Positions 20,838 to 34,142 of a stretch of DNA of 64,000 nt are shown here, piece by piece. The position numbers were made by a program, and so were the translations under genes. How positions within the stretch are numbered: the first letter of the stretch is position 1; each line of letters opens with the position of its first letter. Source of the DNA: Thinopyrum elongatum. Its lineage: Eukaryota > Streptophyta > Magnoliopsida > Poales > Poaceae. The notes beneath the pieces are model-generated. The model ran no database searches, had not been told where the DNA came from, and saw nothing but the letters and a program-made list of their open reading frames with translations. The stretch spans positions 65,924,171-65,988,170 of the forward strand of contig CM022303.1 in assembly GCA_011799875.1 (NCBI GenBank), in the 5' to 3' direction.

Positions 20838-23800
20838 GTGGTTGACACCGGGGAGGAACTGCTCGAGGCCGTGGAGTTGACTTCGATCACACGAGACGAC
20901 TTAAATGAAGCTATGGCTTCACTTAAGACATCTATGACGACTGAAGTCAAGTCCATGCTTAAAGAATTGCTTGAGGGGATGAAAGCTTCTCCCGATCCTT
21001 TGCTTGTGGTTAATCCCACCGCATCGGAGTCGGAGGCCAATTCCGCTAAGGAAGTGGCTAAAGGTACTCATGTTTCTTCCCCTCACGACAAGAATGGGAC
21101 GGGAACCTTTGCCTCGGTTCCCCCTCCCCCGGTCTATGGAGGATCGGTCCCTACACCTCGCATTAATAATCATGTTACTCCTCCCAAGCTTGTTAAAGGT
21201 GATTTTGCTAATTGGGTCTTTCGCATCAAGTCTCATTTGAATCATAGCTCAACAAACCTTTGGAGAATCATTGAGCAAGGCTTCTACCCGCATGATCCAA
21301 ACAACTTCACCCCAAGAGAAGAAGTGGACAATCAATACAATCACTCCGCTTTGTTCATCCTTCAAGATGCGGTCCCACCCGAAGATCTATCTCACTTACG
21401 TCCTTTCACTCGTGCAAAGGATTGTTGGGAGCACATTGTTTCTATGTACAAGGGGAGCTCAAGCATCCAACGGTCCAACTTTGAAGTGGTCCTTGATGAG
21501 GCCGATGAATTCGTGATGCTAGAAGATGAGGATCCACGTGATCTTTATCGGAGGGTGACAAGTCTTGCGGTTGCTCTCCAAGACCATGGGAGCAAGGATA
21601 TGGATGGCACTTGGATCAAGCGCAAGTTTCTCAAGGCCATCATGCCATTCAACAAGGCCATGTCTTCCGTGATTCGTCAAAGGCCAGACTTTCACACCAT
21701 AACCTCAAGTGAAGTGTTGGATGAGTTTATTGCCATGAACATCATGAACAAGACCGCCGACAATGCTCTTGCTCGTGTCCGGTCAAAAAAAAAGCACTCC
21801 CACCCTTGCTTTGAAGGCCAAGGCCATTCCGGAAGAAGAAGAGGAGTGTGGCCCCGAGGCACCAAATATTCTTACCATGAGCACATGGCTCTTGCGTCAA
21901 GGCAATTTTGGAGCAACAAGAGGAACTCAAGGCCCAACTTCACCAAGAGCAACTCACGTGGGTCAAAGAACAAGCAACGAGTAAGGACTTGCTACAATTG
22001 TGGCAATGTGAGTCACTTTGTGGCGGATTGCCCTTACGAGAAGAGGGAAGACAATGGTGGCAAACTCATTCGCAAAGACAAAGCCAAGTCTTTCCCTAGC
22101 AAGAACACCTTCACCAAGAAGTCTCCTCCAAAGGGCTTGGTGGCACATGAAGAGTACCCCTCCGATGATGATGAGGAAGATACAAGTGGAGAAGGAATGG
22201 CAACGGCAACCATTGCCATTGTTACATCTTCCCCCTCCAAGGTGTCTCTCTTAGGCGCCCCCAACGAAAACACCATTGCCAAGTGTCTCATGGCCAAAGG
22301 TATCAACAAGGAGTTTGCTTCCGGTGGAGTTTCATGGTTGCTTGATAGTGGTGCAACAAATCATATGACCGGGAGCAAGGACTTGGTGGTGGATGTGCAT
22401 CCAATTCCATCTATGATCACCCATGTCCAATTCGGTGATGCTTCAACTGCTAAGGTATTGGGACTTGGTAAGGTGGTCATATCTCAAGATTTATCTATTG
22501 AGAAGGTCATGCTTGTTGAGTCCCTTGCATACAATTTACTTTCTGTTCGTCAACTTGCACTTATGGGCTTTGCAATATTCTTTGATCTTGATACCGTGGC
22601 CCTTTTGTGGAGCAAGACTCTTAAAGTAGCCTTTGTTGGGCATGTCGAGAACGGTCTCTATGTGGTGAAATTTTCGGAGCGACCCACTAAGACCGCGACT
22701 TGCCTAATGGCTAAAGTTGATGTGGGTTGGCTTTGGCATCGCTGACTAGCCCATGTCAATATGAGATCTTTGCAAAGTCTCCTCAAAGGGGACCACGTTC
22801 ATGGACTAACAAATGTAAATTTTGCCAAAGACCGTGCTTGCAGTGCTTGTATCGAAGGAAAGCTTCATGAAACGGCTCACCGACCCTCGACTATCATCTA
22901 CTCGAAGAGGCCCTTGGAGCTCCTTCACATGGATCTCTTTGGTCCTCCATCCTTTGATAGTCTTGGTGGAAGAAAGTATTGCTTGGTAATTGTGGATGAC
23001 TACTCAAGATATACATGGGTATACTTCTTCAAGAGGAAGAGTGAGACTCAACAAACCGTCATCCACTTTGTTAATGAAGCTCAACGTCAACATGAAGCAA
23101 AGATATTGATGATTAGAAGTGACAACGGCTCCGATTTCAAGAACTACACCTTGGATGAGTTCCTTAGTGATGAGGGGATCAAGAACCAATATGCCGCACC
23201 CTATACCCCTCAACAAAATGGTGTGGCGGAAAGGAAGAACCGGACATTGATGGACGCGGCAAGGACCATGATGGCGGAGTTCAAATCTCCGTACAACTTT
23301 TGGGCCGAAGCCATCAACACCGCATGTCATGCATCCAATAGGCTCTACCTCCGCAAAGGCTTGAACAAGACTCCTTATGAGATACTTACCGGCAACAAGC
23401 CCAATCTCAAGTACTTCCGGGTGTTCGGTTGTAAGTGTTTCATTCTCAAGAAAGGTGTTCGTTTGTCTAAATTCGAACCTAGAGCTCAAGAGCGCATATT
23501 TGTTGGTTATGCTACAAACTCTCATGCTTATCGTATCCTCAACAAGTCCACCGGACTCATTGAGGAGATGTGTAACATGGAGTTTGATGAAAATAACAGC
23601 TCCCAAGTGGAGCAAAGTGGTCTTTGTGATGTAGGTGATGAAATTCCTCCCGAAGCCATAAGAAGAATGGGGATTGGTCAAATACTCCCCATTGAGGAAC
23701 CCCTTGTGGCCGAAGAAGAAGGACAGTGCTCTACTCAGGTGGAGCCATCACCGACACTAGACCCACACGCTTCCGAAGAACAAAGTGAAGGCCCTCAAAC

Positions 23801-25220
23801 CAATGAACAAGATCAAGGGCAAGATCTACCACGTGAAGATGGTGATGCACCAAATGATACACAAGATCAAGTTCATGTCTTCGAGCACATTCAAGATCAA
23901 GAGCAGGCTCAAGACGGTGCCCAAGATCAAGAGCAAGCTCAAGATCAAGGACAAACTCAAGACGGTGCTCAAGATGAGCAAGATGATCCTCAAATGCCCA
24001 TCGAGGAACTTTTGGAGCGCCGTGCCGCTAAGGTGGCTTCCAAACTCGAGCGTCAACAACATGTCATGGAGAATGTGCTCGGAAGCTTGAGAAAAGGGGT
24101 AACTACTCGTAAACAATTGTCAAACTTTTGTGAGCATCATGCGTTTGTTTCGTGTGTTGAACCCCAAAAGGTACATGAGGCGCTCGATGATGAAGATTGG
24201 CTTGAAGCTATGCATGATGAACTCAACAACTTCGAGCGCAATCAAGTTTGGGAATTAGTGCCATGGCCAACGGAGGAACATAATGTCATTGGGACCAAAT
24301 GGATCTTCAAGAACAAGCAAGATGCGAATGGTGTGGTTGTTTGAAACAAGGCGATATTGGTGGCACAAGGCTACTCCCAAGTCAAGGGTATCGACTACGG
24401 TGAAACCTTTGCCCCTGTTGCTCGTCTTGAATCTATTCGTATGTTGCTTGCATATACATCTTATCATGATTTTAAATTGCAACAAATGGATGTGAAAAGT
24501 GCATTTCTAAATGGTCCTTTGAATGAGTTGGTGTATGTCAAACAACCTCCGGGATTCGAGGATCCCAAGCTCCCCACTCATGTATACAAACTCAAAAAGG
24601 TGCTCTATGGCCTTAAACAAGCCCCACGTGCGTGGTATGAGCACCTTACCGAGTTGTCGCAAGATCGTGGGTTTGAAATTGAGAAAATCGATCCCACTCT
24701 TTTTACTAAGAGGGTCAAAGGGGATTTGTTCATATGCCAACTATATGTTGATGATATTATTTTTGGTTCTCCTAACAAATCTTTCAATGATGAGTTTGCC
24801 GCCCTAATGACCGAGAAGTTTGAGATGTCTATGATGGGAGAGTTGAAGTTCTTTCTTGGGTTCGAAGTCAAGCAAAGAAGAGAAGGAACGTTCATCAACC
24901 AAGCCAAGTATACCCAAGACATGCTCAAGAGATTCAAGCTAGATGATGTCAAGCCAGTCAAGTTTCCCATGCCCACCAAATGCAAGCTTGACAGTGATCC
25001 CAATGGTAAAGCGGTGGATCAAAAGGTATATCGTTCCATGATTGGATCCTTGCTTTACCTTTGTGCATCTAGACCGGATATCATGTTGAGTGTGGGAATT
25101 TGTGCACGGTTTCAAGCCGCACCTAAGGAAAGCCACTATGCGGCGGTCAAGCGAATCTTTCGATATTTGGCTCATACCCCAAACTTTGGCTTATGGTACC
25201 CCAAAGGAGCAAGCTTCGAT
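20838..25220 (+). pseudogene. Sirevirus gag-pol (gag, protease, integrase, RT), two stops, cut by an insertion
   Basis: One continuous frame opens with GTG at 20838 (first in-frame ATG 20913). It codes for gag with a zinc knuckle CYNCGNVSHFVADC (about 21990-22032) and a protease with WLLDSGATNHMTG (about 22335). An integrase follows, with the D-D-E core from MDLFGPP to TPQQNGVAERKNRT. The RT includes [11 protein letters not shown] and LYVDDIIFG. The element's replication proteins are thus recognisable but interrupted. There are two in-frame stops (22743-22745 and 24342-24344), both TGA where the family has Arg. About 21786-21870 is read in a shifted frame. At 25220 the frame is cut by another retrotransposon and resumes at 44579 in phase, encoding RNase H. 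Confidence 0.9.
25216..25220. other. Target site duplication TCGAT (left) of element 2
   Basis: TCGAT at 25216-25220 directly precedes the LTR start and is repeated at 44574-44578 directly after the LTR end. The 5-bp length is standard for copia integration. Confidence 0.95.
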
Positions 25221-27385
25221 TGTAGGAGATATGCCCTAGAGGCAATAATAAATGTTATTGATTATCTCCCTGTTCATAATTAGGTTTATGTTCCATGCTA
25301 TAACTGCTATGGTTCTCGAGTCTGCAAATAAAACGAGGCTCGGAGGAAGACTCATATGCACGTGTGGAATAATAAACGATAAAATGTATTCCTAGTCTAG
25401 CCTCTAAGACTAGCTCAAGTGTTGCTTGATGGTTCTGTTTTCCTGATCATGGGCATGTCTATGCCAGCAACTTTGAGGGCACAATGTTAGAAGAACATTT
25501 GTGTTGAATCGACCCGAATTGATGTTATGCTATGAGTTACATTCGTCACAATTTAATGGTTAATAACACAAAGATGGTTGACGTTTGCATGATTCCTTAG
25601 ACCATGAGAGTGTCAAGTTTTTTCATGCTTGCATCATGAACTTTGGGCTTTGTTAAACGTCATCCGTAAATGGATGGCTATTACGGCGGCTTACGGGTTC
25701 ATGGAAAAGTGTGTCAAGTAACTTGATAGCTCGAGATTGGGATTTGCTCCTCCGACGATGGAGAGATATCTCTGTGCCCTCTCGGTGTTACGGTATCCAT
25801 CATCGTCTGGCCAGACACTTTGTGATTTGATCATGGGGATGCCGGAACACGGTAACGAGAAAAGAGAACAATACCGGTAACGAGGTAACTAGCATAGTGG
25901 ACAAGTTGTTGATCCACGGGAATGCCAACATGTCTCACCTCGGGTATTTGTAACATATCGTGAAGCAACAGGAATAGCACACGGCAACTGGAGGTTCACT
26001 CGAATATTCATTCGTGTGGGTATAGGGGTCAATATGGGTGTCCACGGCTCCGATGTTGATCATTGATCGGAAGGGGTTCCGTGTCATGTCTATACTTCAC
26101 CGAACCTATAGGGTCACATGCTTAAGGGTCATTTATCTGCTGAATACTAGACAGGGAGTCCGAGAGAAAGTCACTGGAAAAGTTTCAGAGACAACGGAAA
26201 AGTTCCGGAGAGAACACCGAAAAAGTTTTGGTAAAACCGAAAAGTTGTTTCGGATAAAACCATTGATCCAAAAAGGTTTCGGCAAGCACCGGGAATGTTT
26301 TGGAGGTTGACAGATTGGTCTGGTAACGTCTGGAATTTTTCTGGAGAAAAAACCGAAAAAAAGTTTTCGGAGCTGCCGGAATTGTTTACCGGGTAAACGA
26401 AGATGGTTTTAAATTAAACCACCATACTGGAAATGTTCCGGAGCGCGTTCGGATAATTTTAGAGGGTGCCGGAAATGTTCAGGAACCTTCGGGAATTTTT
26501 CTGGAAATTACACGCCGGAAAACATCTTGTCCCAGCGAGAGGGGACAAGATCCCACGTTTCGTGGGGGCTGTTTTTGGGGGGGCCCCCTTTGGGGGCAGC
26601 CCCCTTGTTGGTGGACAAGGTGTTGGGGGGCCCCCCATGGTGGGGGGGGCAGCCCCCACAAATGGTGGAACATGTTGGGAGGAGGTGGCAGCCCCATGGT
26701 GGTGGCGCCATGGATGTTGGGGGGACCCCCCATGGGACATCTCCCCACCTTTGGTGGGTGCATGTTTTTGGGGAGGGGCCCCCTCATGTGGGCTGAAATT
26801 TTCAGCCCCCCTCCACCCCTTCTACCACTATAAAAGGAGGTGGAGAGGAGCTCTCCATCCCCACACCAACTCTCTCACATAAGCCATGCATGATCTGGCA
26901 TTCTCTCTCCCTCCCACGAAATAGTTTCGTAGTGCCGAAAGGCTGTCTGGGTTCCGGTGGGAACTAGTTCTGGACGGTGAAGCCCTGCCGGATAGATGAC
27001 ACCGTATGTGTGTAACTCTGTAGAGAGGTCGTAGTTTCGATCTTAGTGCCCGTGGGGCTGTTCGTGAGTGCCTCCCGGAGGGCTGTCCAAGTGACGGTCC
27101 GAGTTCTGTGAGTCCTCCCGAAGGGCTGTCCACGACATCGTCCGGGGGACTGTCCGACCGCCTCCCGGAGGGCTGTCCGGGTGGCGGATGAGGGTATACA
27201 TCCTCGCGGTTGGGAGGTTGTAAATCCTAGCTGCGGGGATCTGCACCGACGATCGTCATCGACTCTACTTCCGCTGCGCTACGAGTCGGTAACGAAAATG
27301 ATCAAACCTTGTATGCAGTCTCCATAGTGTTCCTGGGCTGGTGCGTAGGTCAGAAAATTTTTGTTTTCTGCTGCGTTACCCTATA
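25221..27385 (+). repeat. Element 2, 5' LTR (2165 bp)
   Basis: It starts TGTAGGAGATATGCCC and ends GCGTTACCCTATA (the other LTRs end CTACA). It has degenerate CCGAAAAGTTNCGG-type inverted repeats at about 26175-26255. A G/C-tract-rich module with hairpins such as CCCACGTTTCGTGGG lies at about 26530-26800. The TATA box is at 26829-26835 and a CCTCCCGAAGGG array at about 27060-27180. The open frames inside (for example 26038-26310 and 26466-26882) are repeat sequence, not genes. Confidence 0.9.
26829..26835 (+). promoter_or_regulatory. TATA box, element 2 5' LTR
   Basis: TATAAAA in CCACTATAAAAGGAGG, downstream of the G/C-tract module. The same context recurs in the 3' LTR at 44017-44023. Confidence 0.6.
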
Positions 27386-27386
27386 G

Positions 27387-27403
27387 TGGCATCATGAGCC
27401 GTG
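27387..27403 (+). other. Primer-binding site of element 2
   Basis: TGGCATCATGAGCC begins one base after the LTR. It is a variant of the tRNA-Met complementary PBS of BARE/Angela-type elements. The identical sequence follows the LTR of element 3 (36337) and, on the minus strand, of element 5 (60422-60435). Confidence 0.75.
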
Positions 27404-29679
27404 CTATGCGTAGATGCAGGTTGCGATCTAGAATACATGAGATGTTTGGATGTTGCACAATATAAATAGGTAGTAGATGAGTTCTGCTACTGAAAATTAT
27501 TTGTGCGGGTAGCAGATGAAATCTGTTACCCGATGTTCTTGTTGCTTCCCTCTAATTTGCGTAGTCCTGATCTTGACAGCATTGTGGAATCTTACAAAGT
27601 TCTGGCAATCCGCGATCCTTTCATGCTGCTCCTGAGTATGCTGATTGACAGATCAACGAAGTGCTAACAGTTCTTTGGGTTCCACTTTAGTCAAAGAAAG
27701 ATGGATGTTTCGTAGACGAAAGGGCAATGCAGATATGATCTGCACGGGGGTCATGCGTACGACCAAGTTCAGTATGGGGCTCGAGATTTTATTATCTCAT
27801 GTTTCATACAACCCGCGTTGTTAATCTAGCGACTTGGATAATCATGCTTGATGATGGACGTTGGTAGCTTCGGTTTGTTTCGAAACCTTAGAAGCCACGT
27901 AAAACCAGTTTTTGCATGAACCGATTAGAGGCGTCTAACTTGGTTTTGCAGGAGGGTTTGCATGTGCATATGATGTGGTATAGCAGTGCTCATAATAATT
28001 TGATTATGTATGAGATGACTATATGATGTAAATTGATTAACATGACCTGCGTGTCATGATTCGGCATGATGGCTGGAGCCATATGACTGCACTTTAATGA
28101 CCTGCGTGTCAACCTTATGTAATGCACTTATTTTATTAGCTATAGAGATAGCAATATTATCTGGTGCATCGAGAAGGTGGTGGCAATCTTCGCGAAGGTG
28201 AACACCGACGCGAATGCCGAAGACGAAGAAATACAAGACTTCTCCGTCAGAAAGGGCTATACCATATCATGCTATTATGAATTGCCTGAGATGTTTATCC
28301 CTTTTGATGCACCCTTCTTGATTGCGCGGTAGTCGCTTTTTATTAGGGTGATCTCTCACAAAAATATCAAGTAGTTAGTGTTCTCCCAAGTGTAGCACCG
28401 TCTGAAATATGTGTCTTTTCGGGGTGCGCCATGTAAACATGGGTACGAACGAATTGAGAAGTACGAGGCGGGTGAAGGTCAGACCTCACAGCGAGATCAC
28501 TTGGTTGTCTTGACGTTCATGGCAGGATCGTCCTGAGCTCGGAACACACGCATCGAAAGATGAACAAGAGTCACATAGAGATGTGATCGGCAAGTTGACC
28601 TACCGATTGAGATTTTCGTCATCAGTGATGACTAACATCAATGGCGTTAAATTTCAATATGGGTCTTGTATCACTCAAAATCAATTATGAGAGATATTGA
28701 TTTGAGTGGGAGCGCACTGTTGAATTAACTTGTTTAATTCTCAGTGCAATTAATTTTGAACACTGTCTAAAGTGTAATTTGCATAATAGTTGTAGAATAA
28801 TGGCTCGCGTTTCCACCTTCCTTGTTAAAATTGAATAGCTGTTAAATATCTGGTTAAAACTTTACGGTTGGTAACGTAATGTGAGGATTGTCCTCAAGAG
28901 TGCCGAGAAGGACCTTGTCCTATCGCATACTTTCGGTATTCTCCTGCTAATGCTATGGATCATGTGACTCTCGTCCTTCAATCCAAAAGCTAGAATTCCG
29001 TTACGGTCAAATGCAATATGTTTGCTTCCATGAGACCCGAACTTCGAAAGTTTGGATAGTTATGTGATATTCATGGAATCTGAAAATCATTTTCAGAGAC
29101 AGACAAAGGCTAAAAGATATGAGATATCCAAAGCAATGTTTGTTTGCAAACTATTAGTAAAGGAGTTTACTATGCATTAGACTGATAAGAGAGGGATCCA
29201 GAAGAACTCCTGTCATATGATGAAAGGTGAATAAAACAACAACTTAAAGAGAAAGGAAGTGTCCGAAGGATGTTAGTGTGACTTACACACCTAGGAAGTC
29301 CGGGGCTAACGCCACTCTTAAGTTCGGTGCTTCTTCTGAGAGTAGGAGAAATACTAAAAGTTAAACTGTTAGAAGTATAATGGCAAAAAGGAAAGAAGAC
29401 TGGAATATCCAGCTCATGTATGAATGTCATACAAGTTTTTGATGTATAGAAGGCTGGTCAAAGATATAGTTCTTGGGAATTATGGTTAAACATGTTAATC
29501 ATTAATTTTTGGGTATTGTGAGTTAATCACAAAGATACCCGCTCGATTGCATTCTGTTGCAACTCGATGTAAGAAATACTATGGCCTGAAAGACTAGCCA
29601 GGAATGAGGTTTAGGTATACACAGGGAACATAGTAAATGTTACTATACCTTCCATCGGTGTATTACCGTATGTATTTAT

Positions 29680-30035
29680 TTTCATAATTCATTTGGAGTT
29701 TTACACACTCTAGCCCATTGCATAAGGAATCTTGCAAGAAGGTTGTTCATAAGAGAACTTTTGATGTTCGGTGTTATGAATAACATAAGGGCCATACTAT
29801 CATTAAGAATGAGATGTATGTTATGAATATTGATAATAATACATTACCTCTGGGTTTACTTTCATAATTCATTTTAGAGTTTCATACACTCTAGCCCATT
29901 GCACAATGTTTGTTGCAAAAGAGTTGTTCATAAAAACAACAATTGTTGTTCAGTATTATGAATAACATGAAGGGCCATGCTTCCATCCTAGATGGGATGT
30001 ATGTTATGAATATTGATGGTAATATGATACATCCA
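29680..30035. repeat. 180-bp direct repeat, two units
   Basis: Units beginning TTTCATAATTCATTT start at 29680 and 29860. Each ends around ATGTATGTTATGAATATTGAT. The same two-unit arrangement is in element 3 (from about 38603) and, inverted, in element 5 (about 57840-58200). The duplication therefore predates the spread of the copies. Confidence 0.8.
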
Positions 30036-32724
30036 TAACACTGACGCTAAATGTCGCAAGACTAAAAGAATACCACACAAGTGTGGCACTACATTTGGTC
30101 ACATTGGAGAAACTCGCATGGAAATTCCATTATGATGGATTTTGAAGTCGTTTGATTTTGAATCATCTGACGCTTGCAACTTTCCTCCGAAAAAAGAAGT
30201 GACTGAAATACCGTTCACAGGCCATAAGGAACGGACAACAAACTTATTGGTGATCATACATTTGATGTGTGTAGTCCGATAAAGGTTGTTGCAAGTAGTG
30301 GATTTATCTATCTTCAGAAATGACTCAAGTAGATTTGTGGATATTTACTTGATGAGACGTAAGTCTGGATCTTTTGAAATCATTCGAAAGATTTTCAAAT
30401 TTGAAGTAGAAGTTATTGTAACAAGAAAATTATGTTTCTACAATTCGATTGCAGAAAGAAATATTTGAGTTACAAGTTTAGCGAATGTCTGATGAGTTGT
30501 GAAAGGGGTTTCATAACTTGCACCTCCCGGAACACCACTGCAAGTGGAAAGTCCGTGAAGATGTAATCGAACCATTTATGACATGGTGAGATTAAAGATG
30601 ACATAAATAAATTTGGCATTATCCCTTTTAAAAGTGATGCTTTAGAGACTGCGGCTTTTACACTGAAAAGTGCTTCATCAGGTCTTTTGAAATGACGCAA
30701 TGGTATGGTACGCCCTACCATGTTATATCTTTTCTTAACATTTGGAATATGGGGCTTGTGTAAAAGGTTACAAACCTATTCCAAATCAGACAAGTGCTAC
30801 TTTGTAGGTTATCCCAAGTCATTGGGTATTCCCCCACCACTATACCGAGGCAAAGGTTTTCGTCACAAAACGAAATGCCTTTAAAGAGAATAGTTCTTAC
30901 AAAAGGTGAGTGGGAGGACAGTGCAACTCGACGAGATAACCAGTATCTTCGTCATCAGGTCAAAGGAAAGAGACCTTGGAAGTAATTCCAGAGTTTCCTA
31001 TTGCGACTGATACGGAAGTCTCTACAATAAAATGTATGGACTTCGGTCGAACTTGCAGCTGAACCACGTAGGCAAGGCTCGTGCAAACCTCTCAGGTGCG
31101 CAAATGAGATATTGTTGTTAGACAACAATATACCTACGATACACAAGGAAGCGTTGATGGGCCCTGACTCCGGAATTGGCTAAATGCCAATGCAACCCGA
31201 GTTAGTTTCCACATAAGTGATTCAAGATTAAAACCTTGATACACCTTTCGGAAGACTTAGAGTCTAACGAATATTTATGGAACTTAAAACTGATACGGAT
31301 AAAAATGTTTTATCCATAAAGCTCGACTTGTTGCAATAACTAGTTCAAAGAGTTGACTACGATGAGATTTTCTCACCGTAGCGATGCTTAAAGTCGGTTC
31401 GGGTTGAACTAGCAATTAATACATATTTCAATCATGAGATATGAAACATGGATGACAAAAGGATTTCCATCTGATGGAAATAAAACCTAGGACTTGTATG
31501 TGATACAGTCCAAAGTAATTTGTCGATCAAGAGGATGCTAGTAGGTATGCAAACTTCAGAGTTCCAGCGATGGACAGAAGAGAGCAAAATGGAGTCGGAA
31601 TCTTCGTGTTTTGATGAAATGGGCAAAGGGGTTTGACTTCATCAATGGGTAACAAAGATGCTTGTAATTCAAGAAAGTAAGTGGGAGCATAATAATATTT
31701 CTAAAAACCTTGTGTGCTTGACACATTGGTAATTGGAAATAAATTTCTTGACACGAATTAGGACTTCGTTTGAAAATAGTTTTTTGATGAAGTGCTTAGG
31801 CTAAATAGCCTCAATATTAGGCATGATGATCTATGGAGATAGATTTACCTAATGGGGCTAAGCAATGAATACATATTGACAAGGTGCTAAAACCTTTTAG
31901 CATTTAAAACACCAAGGAGTGATTCTTGCCGAAGTCACATGGAAAGAGTTTTTGCAAGACTCGGTGTCCCAAAACACTGATGAGCAAAATACATGATGGA
32001 GATTTCACACACTCTTGTGTTTGGATTAATCATGTATTCCATGGTATGTAAAACAACCAGATATGTCCGATACTCCCAAGGTGTTGCGAGTATAGATACC
32101 AAAGTGATCAAAAGAACTGATCATGGGACAACAGTGAAAAAGGGTCATTGAGTACCATAGTAGCACTAATGACATGTTTTCTCGCAAACGGAGATCATGA
32201 AGAGTTCATTGTAAAAGGTTACATCGATACAGTCTTCATCAATGCTCCATGCGATTTTCGATTTAAATTAAGGGTTTTGTGTAATACACAATATGGTGGC
32301 ACGGTAGTTGGAAATTGTTCCAAACAGGATACTGTGGCGAATTCTATAACAGGGGCGAAGTATGTTGCCGTTTTTACAGCGACAAAGAAGATGTTGAATC
32401 ATATAGTTCATTCATGAACTTAGTATGGTTCCAAGATGGCTTTTGTCAATGGGACACTACTGCAGGTAGTTGCTCCATAACTCGGTCTGAGGAATCCAGG
32501 TTCGACCTGTGATTCGCATACATACAAAGCCAAGTCCACACAAAATATGAATTTTGTGAAAGCGTGAAAACGCGAGGATATGCAAAGATACACACGGAGC
32601 TGAAGTCGTCAGATCCATTGGACATCAGGCTATACCACAAGCAAAGCATATTTACACCGGTGTGCCACAGGTGTGAAGTGCATTAGCATTAACTAGATTA
32701 TTGACTCTAGTGCAAGTGGGAGTC

Positions 32725-34142
32725 TGTAGGAGATATGCCCTAGAGGCAATAATAAATGTTATTGATTATCTCCCTGTTCATAATTAGGTTTATGTTCCAT
32801 GCTATAACTGCTATGGTTCTCGAGTCTGCAAATAAAACGAGGCTCGGAGGAAGACTCATATGCATGTGTGGAATAATAAACGATAAAATGTATTCCTAGT
32901 CTAGCCTCTAAGACTAGCTCAAGTGTTGCATGATTGTTCTGTTTTCCTGATCATGGGCATGTCTATGCCAGCAACTTTGAGGGCACAATGTTAGAAGAAC
33001 ATTTGTGTTGAATCGACCCGAATTGATGTTATGCTATGAGTTACATTCGTTACAATTTAATGGTTAATAACACAAAGATGGTTGACGTTTGCATGATTCC
33101 TTAGACCATGAGAGTGTCGAGTTTCTTCATGCTTGCTTCATGAACTTTGGGGTTTGTTAAACGTCATCCGTAAATGGATGGCTATTACGGTGGCTTACGG
33201 GTTCATGGAAAAGTGTGTCAAGTAACTTGATAGCTCGAGATTGGGATTTGCTCCTCCGACGATGGAGAGATATCTCTGGGCCCTCTCGGTGTTACGGTAT
33301 CCATCATCGTCTGGCTAGACACTTTGTGATTTGATCATGGGGATGCCGGAACACGGTAACGAGAAAAGAGAACAATACCGGTAACGAGCTAACTAGCATA
33401 GTGGACAAGTTGTTGATCCACAGGAATGCCAACATGTCTCACCTCGGGTATTTGTAAAATATCGTGAAGCAATAGGAATAGCACACGGCAACTGGAGGTT
33501 CACTCGAATATTCATTCGTGTGGGTATAGGGGTCAATATGGGTGTCCACGGCTCCGATGTTGATCATTGATCGGAAGGGGTTCCGTGTCATGTCTATACT
33601 TCACCGAACCTATAGGGTCACACGCTTAAGGGTCATTTATCTGCTGAATACTAGACAGGGAGTCCGAGAGAAAGCCACTGGAAAAGTTTCAGAGACAACG
33701 GAAAAGTTCCGGAGAGAACACCGAAAAAGTTTTGGTAAAACCGAAAAGTTGTTTCGGATAAAACCATTGATCCAAAAAGGTTTCGGCAAGCACCGGGAAT
33801 GTTTTGGAGGTTGACAGATTGGTCTGGTAACTTCTGGAATTTTTCTGGAGAAAAAACCGAAAAAAAGTTTTCGGAGCTGCCGGAATTGTTTACCGGGTAA
33901 ACGAAGATGGTTTTAAATTAAACCACCATACTGGAAATGTTCCGGAGCGCGTCCGGATAATTTTAGAGGGTGCCGGAAATGTTCAGGGACCTTCGGGAAT
34001 TTTTCTGGAAATTACACGCGGGAAAACATCTTGTCCCAGCGAGAGGGGACAAGATCCCACGTTTCGTGGGGGCTGTTTTTGGGGGGGGCCCCTTTGGGGG
34101 CAGCCCCCTTGTTGGTGGACAAGGTGTTGGGGGGCCCCCATG
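32725..34142 (+). repeat. Element 2, 3' LTR, left part
   Basis: It starts TGTAGGAGATATGCCC after the purine tract AAGTGGGAGTC and matches 25221-26639 with few differences. It is cut after CCATG at 34142 by element 3 and resumes at 43829. The two parts sum to 2163 bp, against 2165 bp for the 5' LTR. Confidence 0.9.
34138..34142. other. Target site duplication CCATG (left) of element 3
   Basis: CCATG at 34138-34142 is repeated at 43824-43828 directly after element 3. Confidence 0.93.

Larger units (their letters stand above)
27386..32724 (+). pseudogene. Element 2 internal region with fossil copia pol
   Basis: No long open frame remains in 5.3 kb. Relics appear in the family order. An integrase-end/linker piece matching KSDKCYFVGYPK is near 30783-30822. 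An RT piece matching the VDYDETFSPVAMLKSV region is near 31336-31400. An RNase H-end piece at 32148-32417 contains SKQDTVANSITGAKYV, where the usual acidic T-E-A-E-Y motif reads T-G-A-K-Y. Catalytic residues are lost and many stops and frameshifts intervene. The first 2.5 kb, where gag would be, hold nothing I recognise. Two 180-bp tandem units occur at 29680-30035. The region ends with the AAGTGGGAGTC purine tract. Confidence 0.8.

Noticed and set aside
23004..23681. 225-codon minus-strand frame
   Set aside because: It is antisense to the Sirevirus integrase and has no recognisable domain.
26466..26882. Pro/Gly-rich open frames on both strands near 26.5-26.9 kb and 43.8-44.0 kb
   Set aside because: They lie in LTR G/C tracts of element 2. 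Both strands are open only because of composition, and the frames recur with the LTR.
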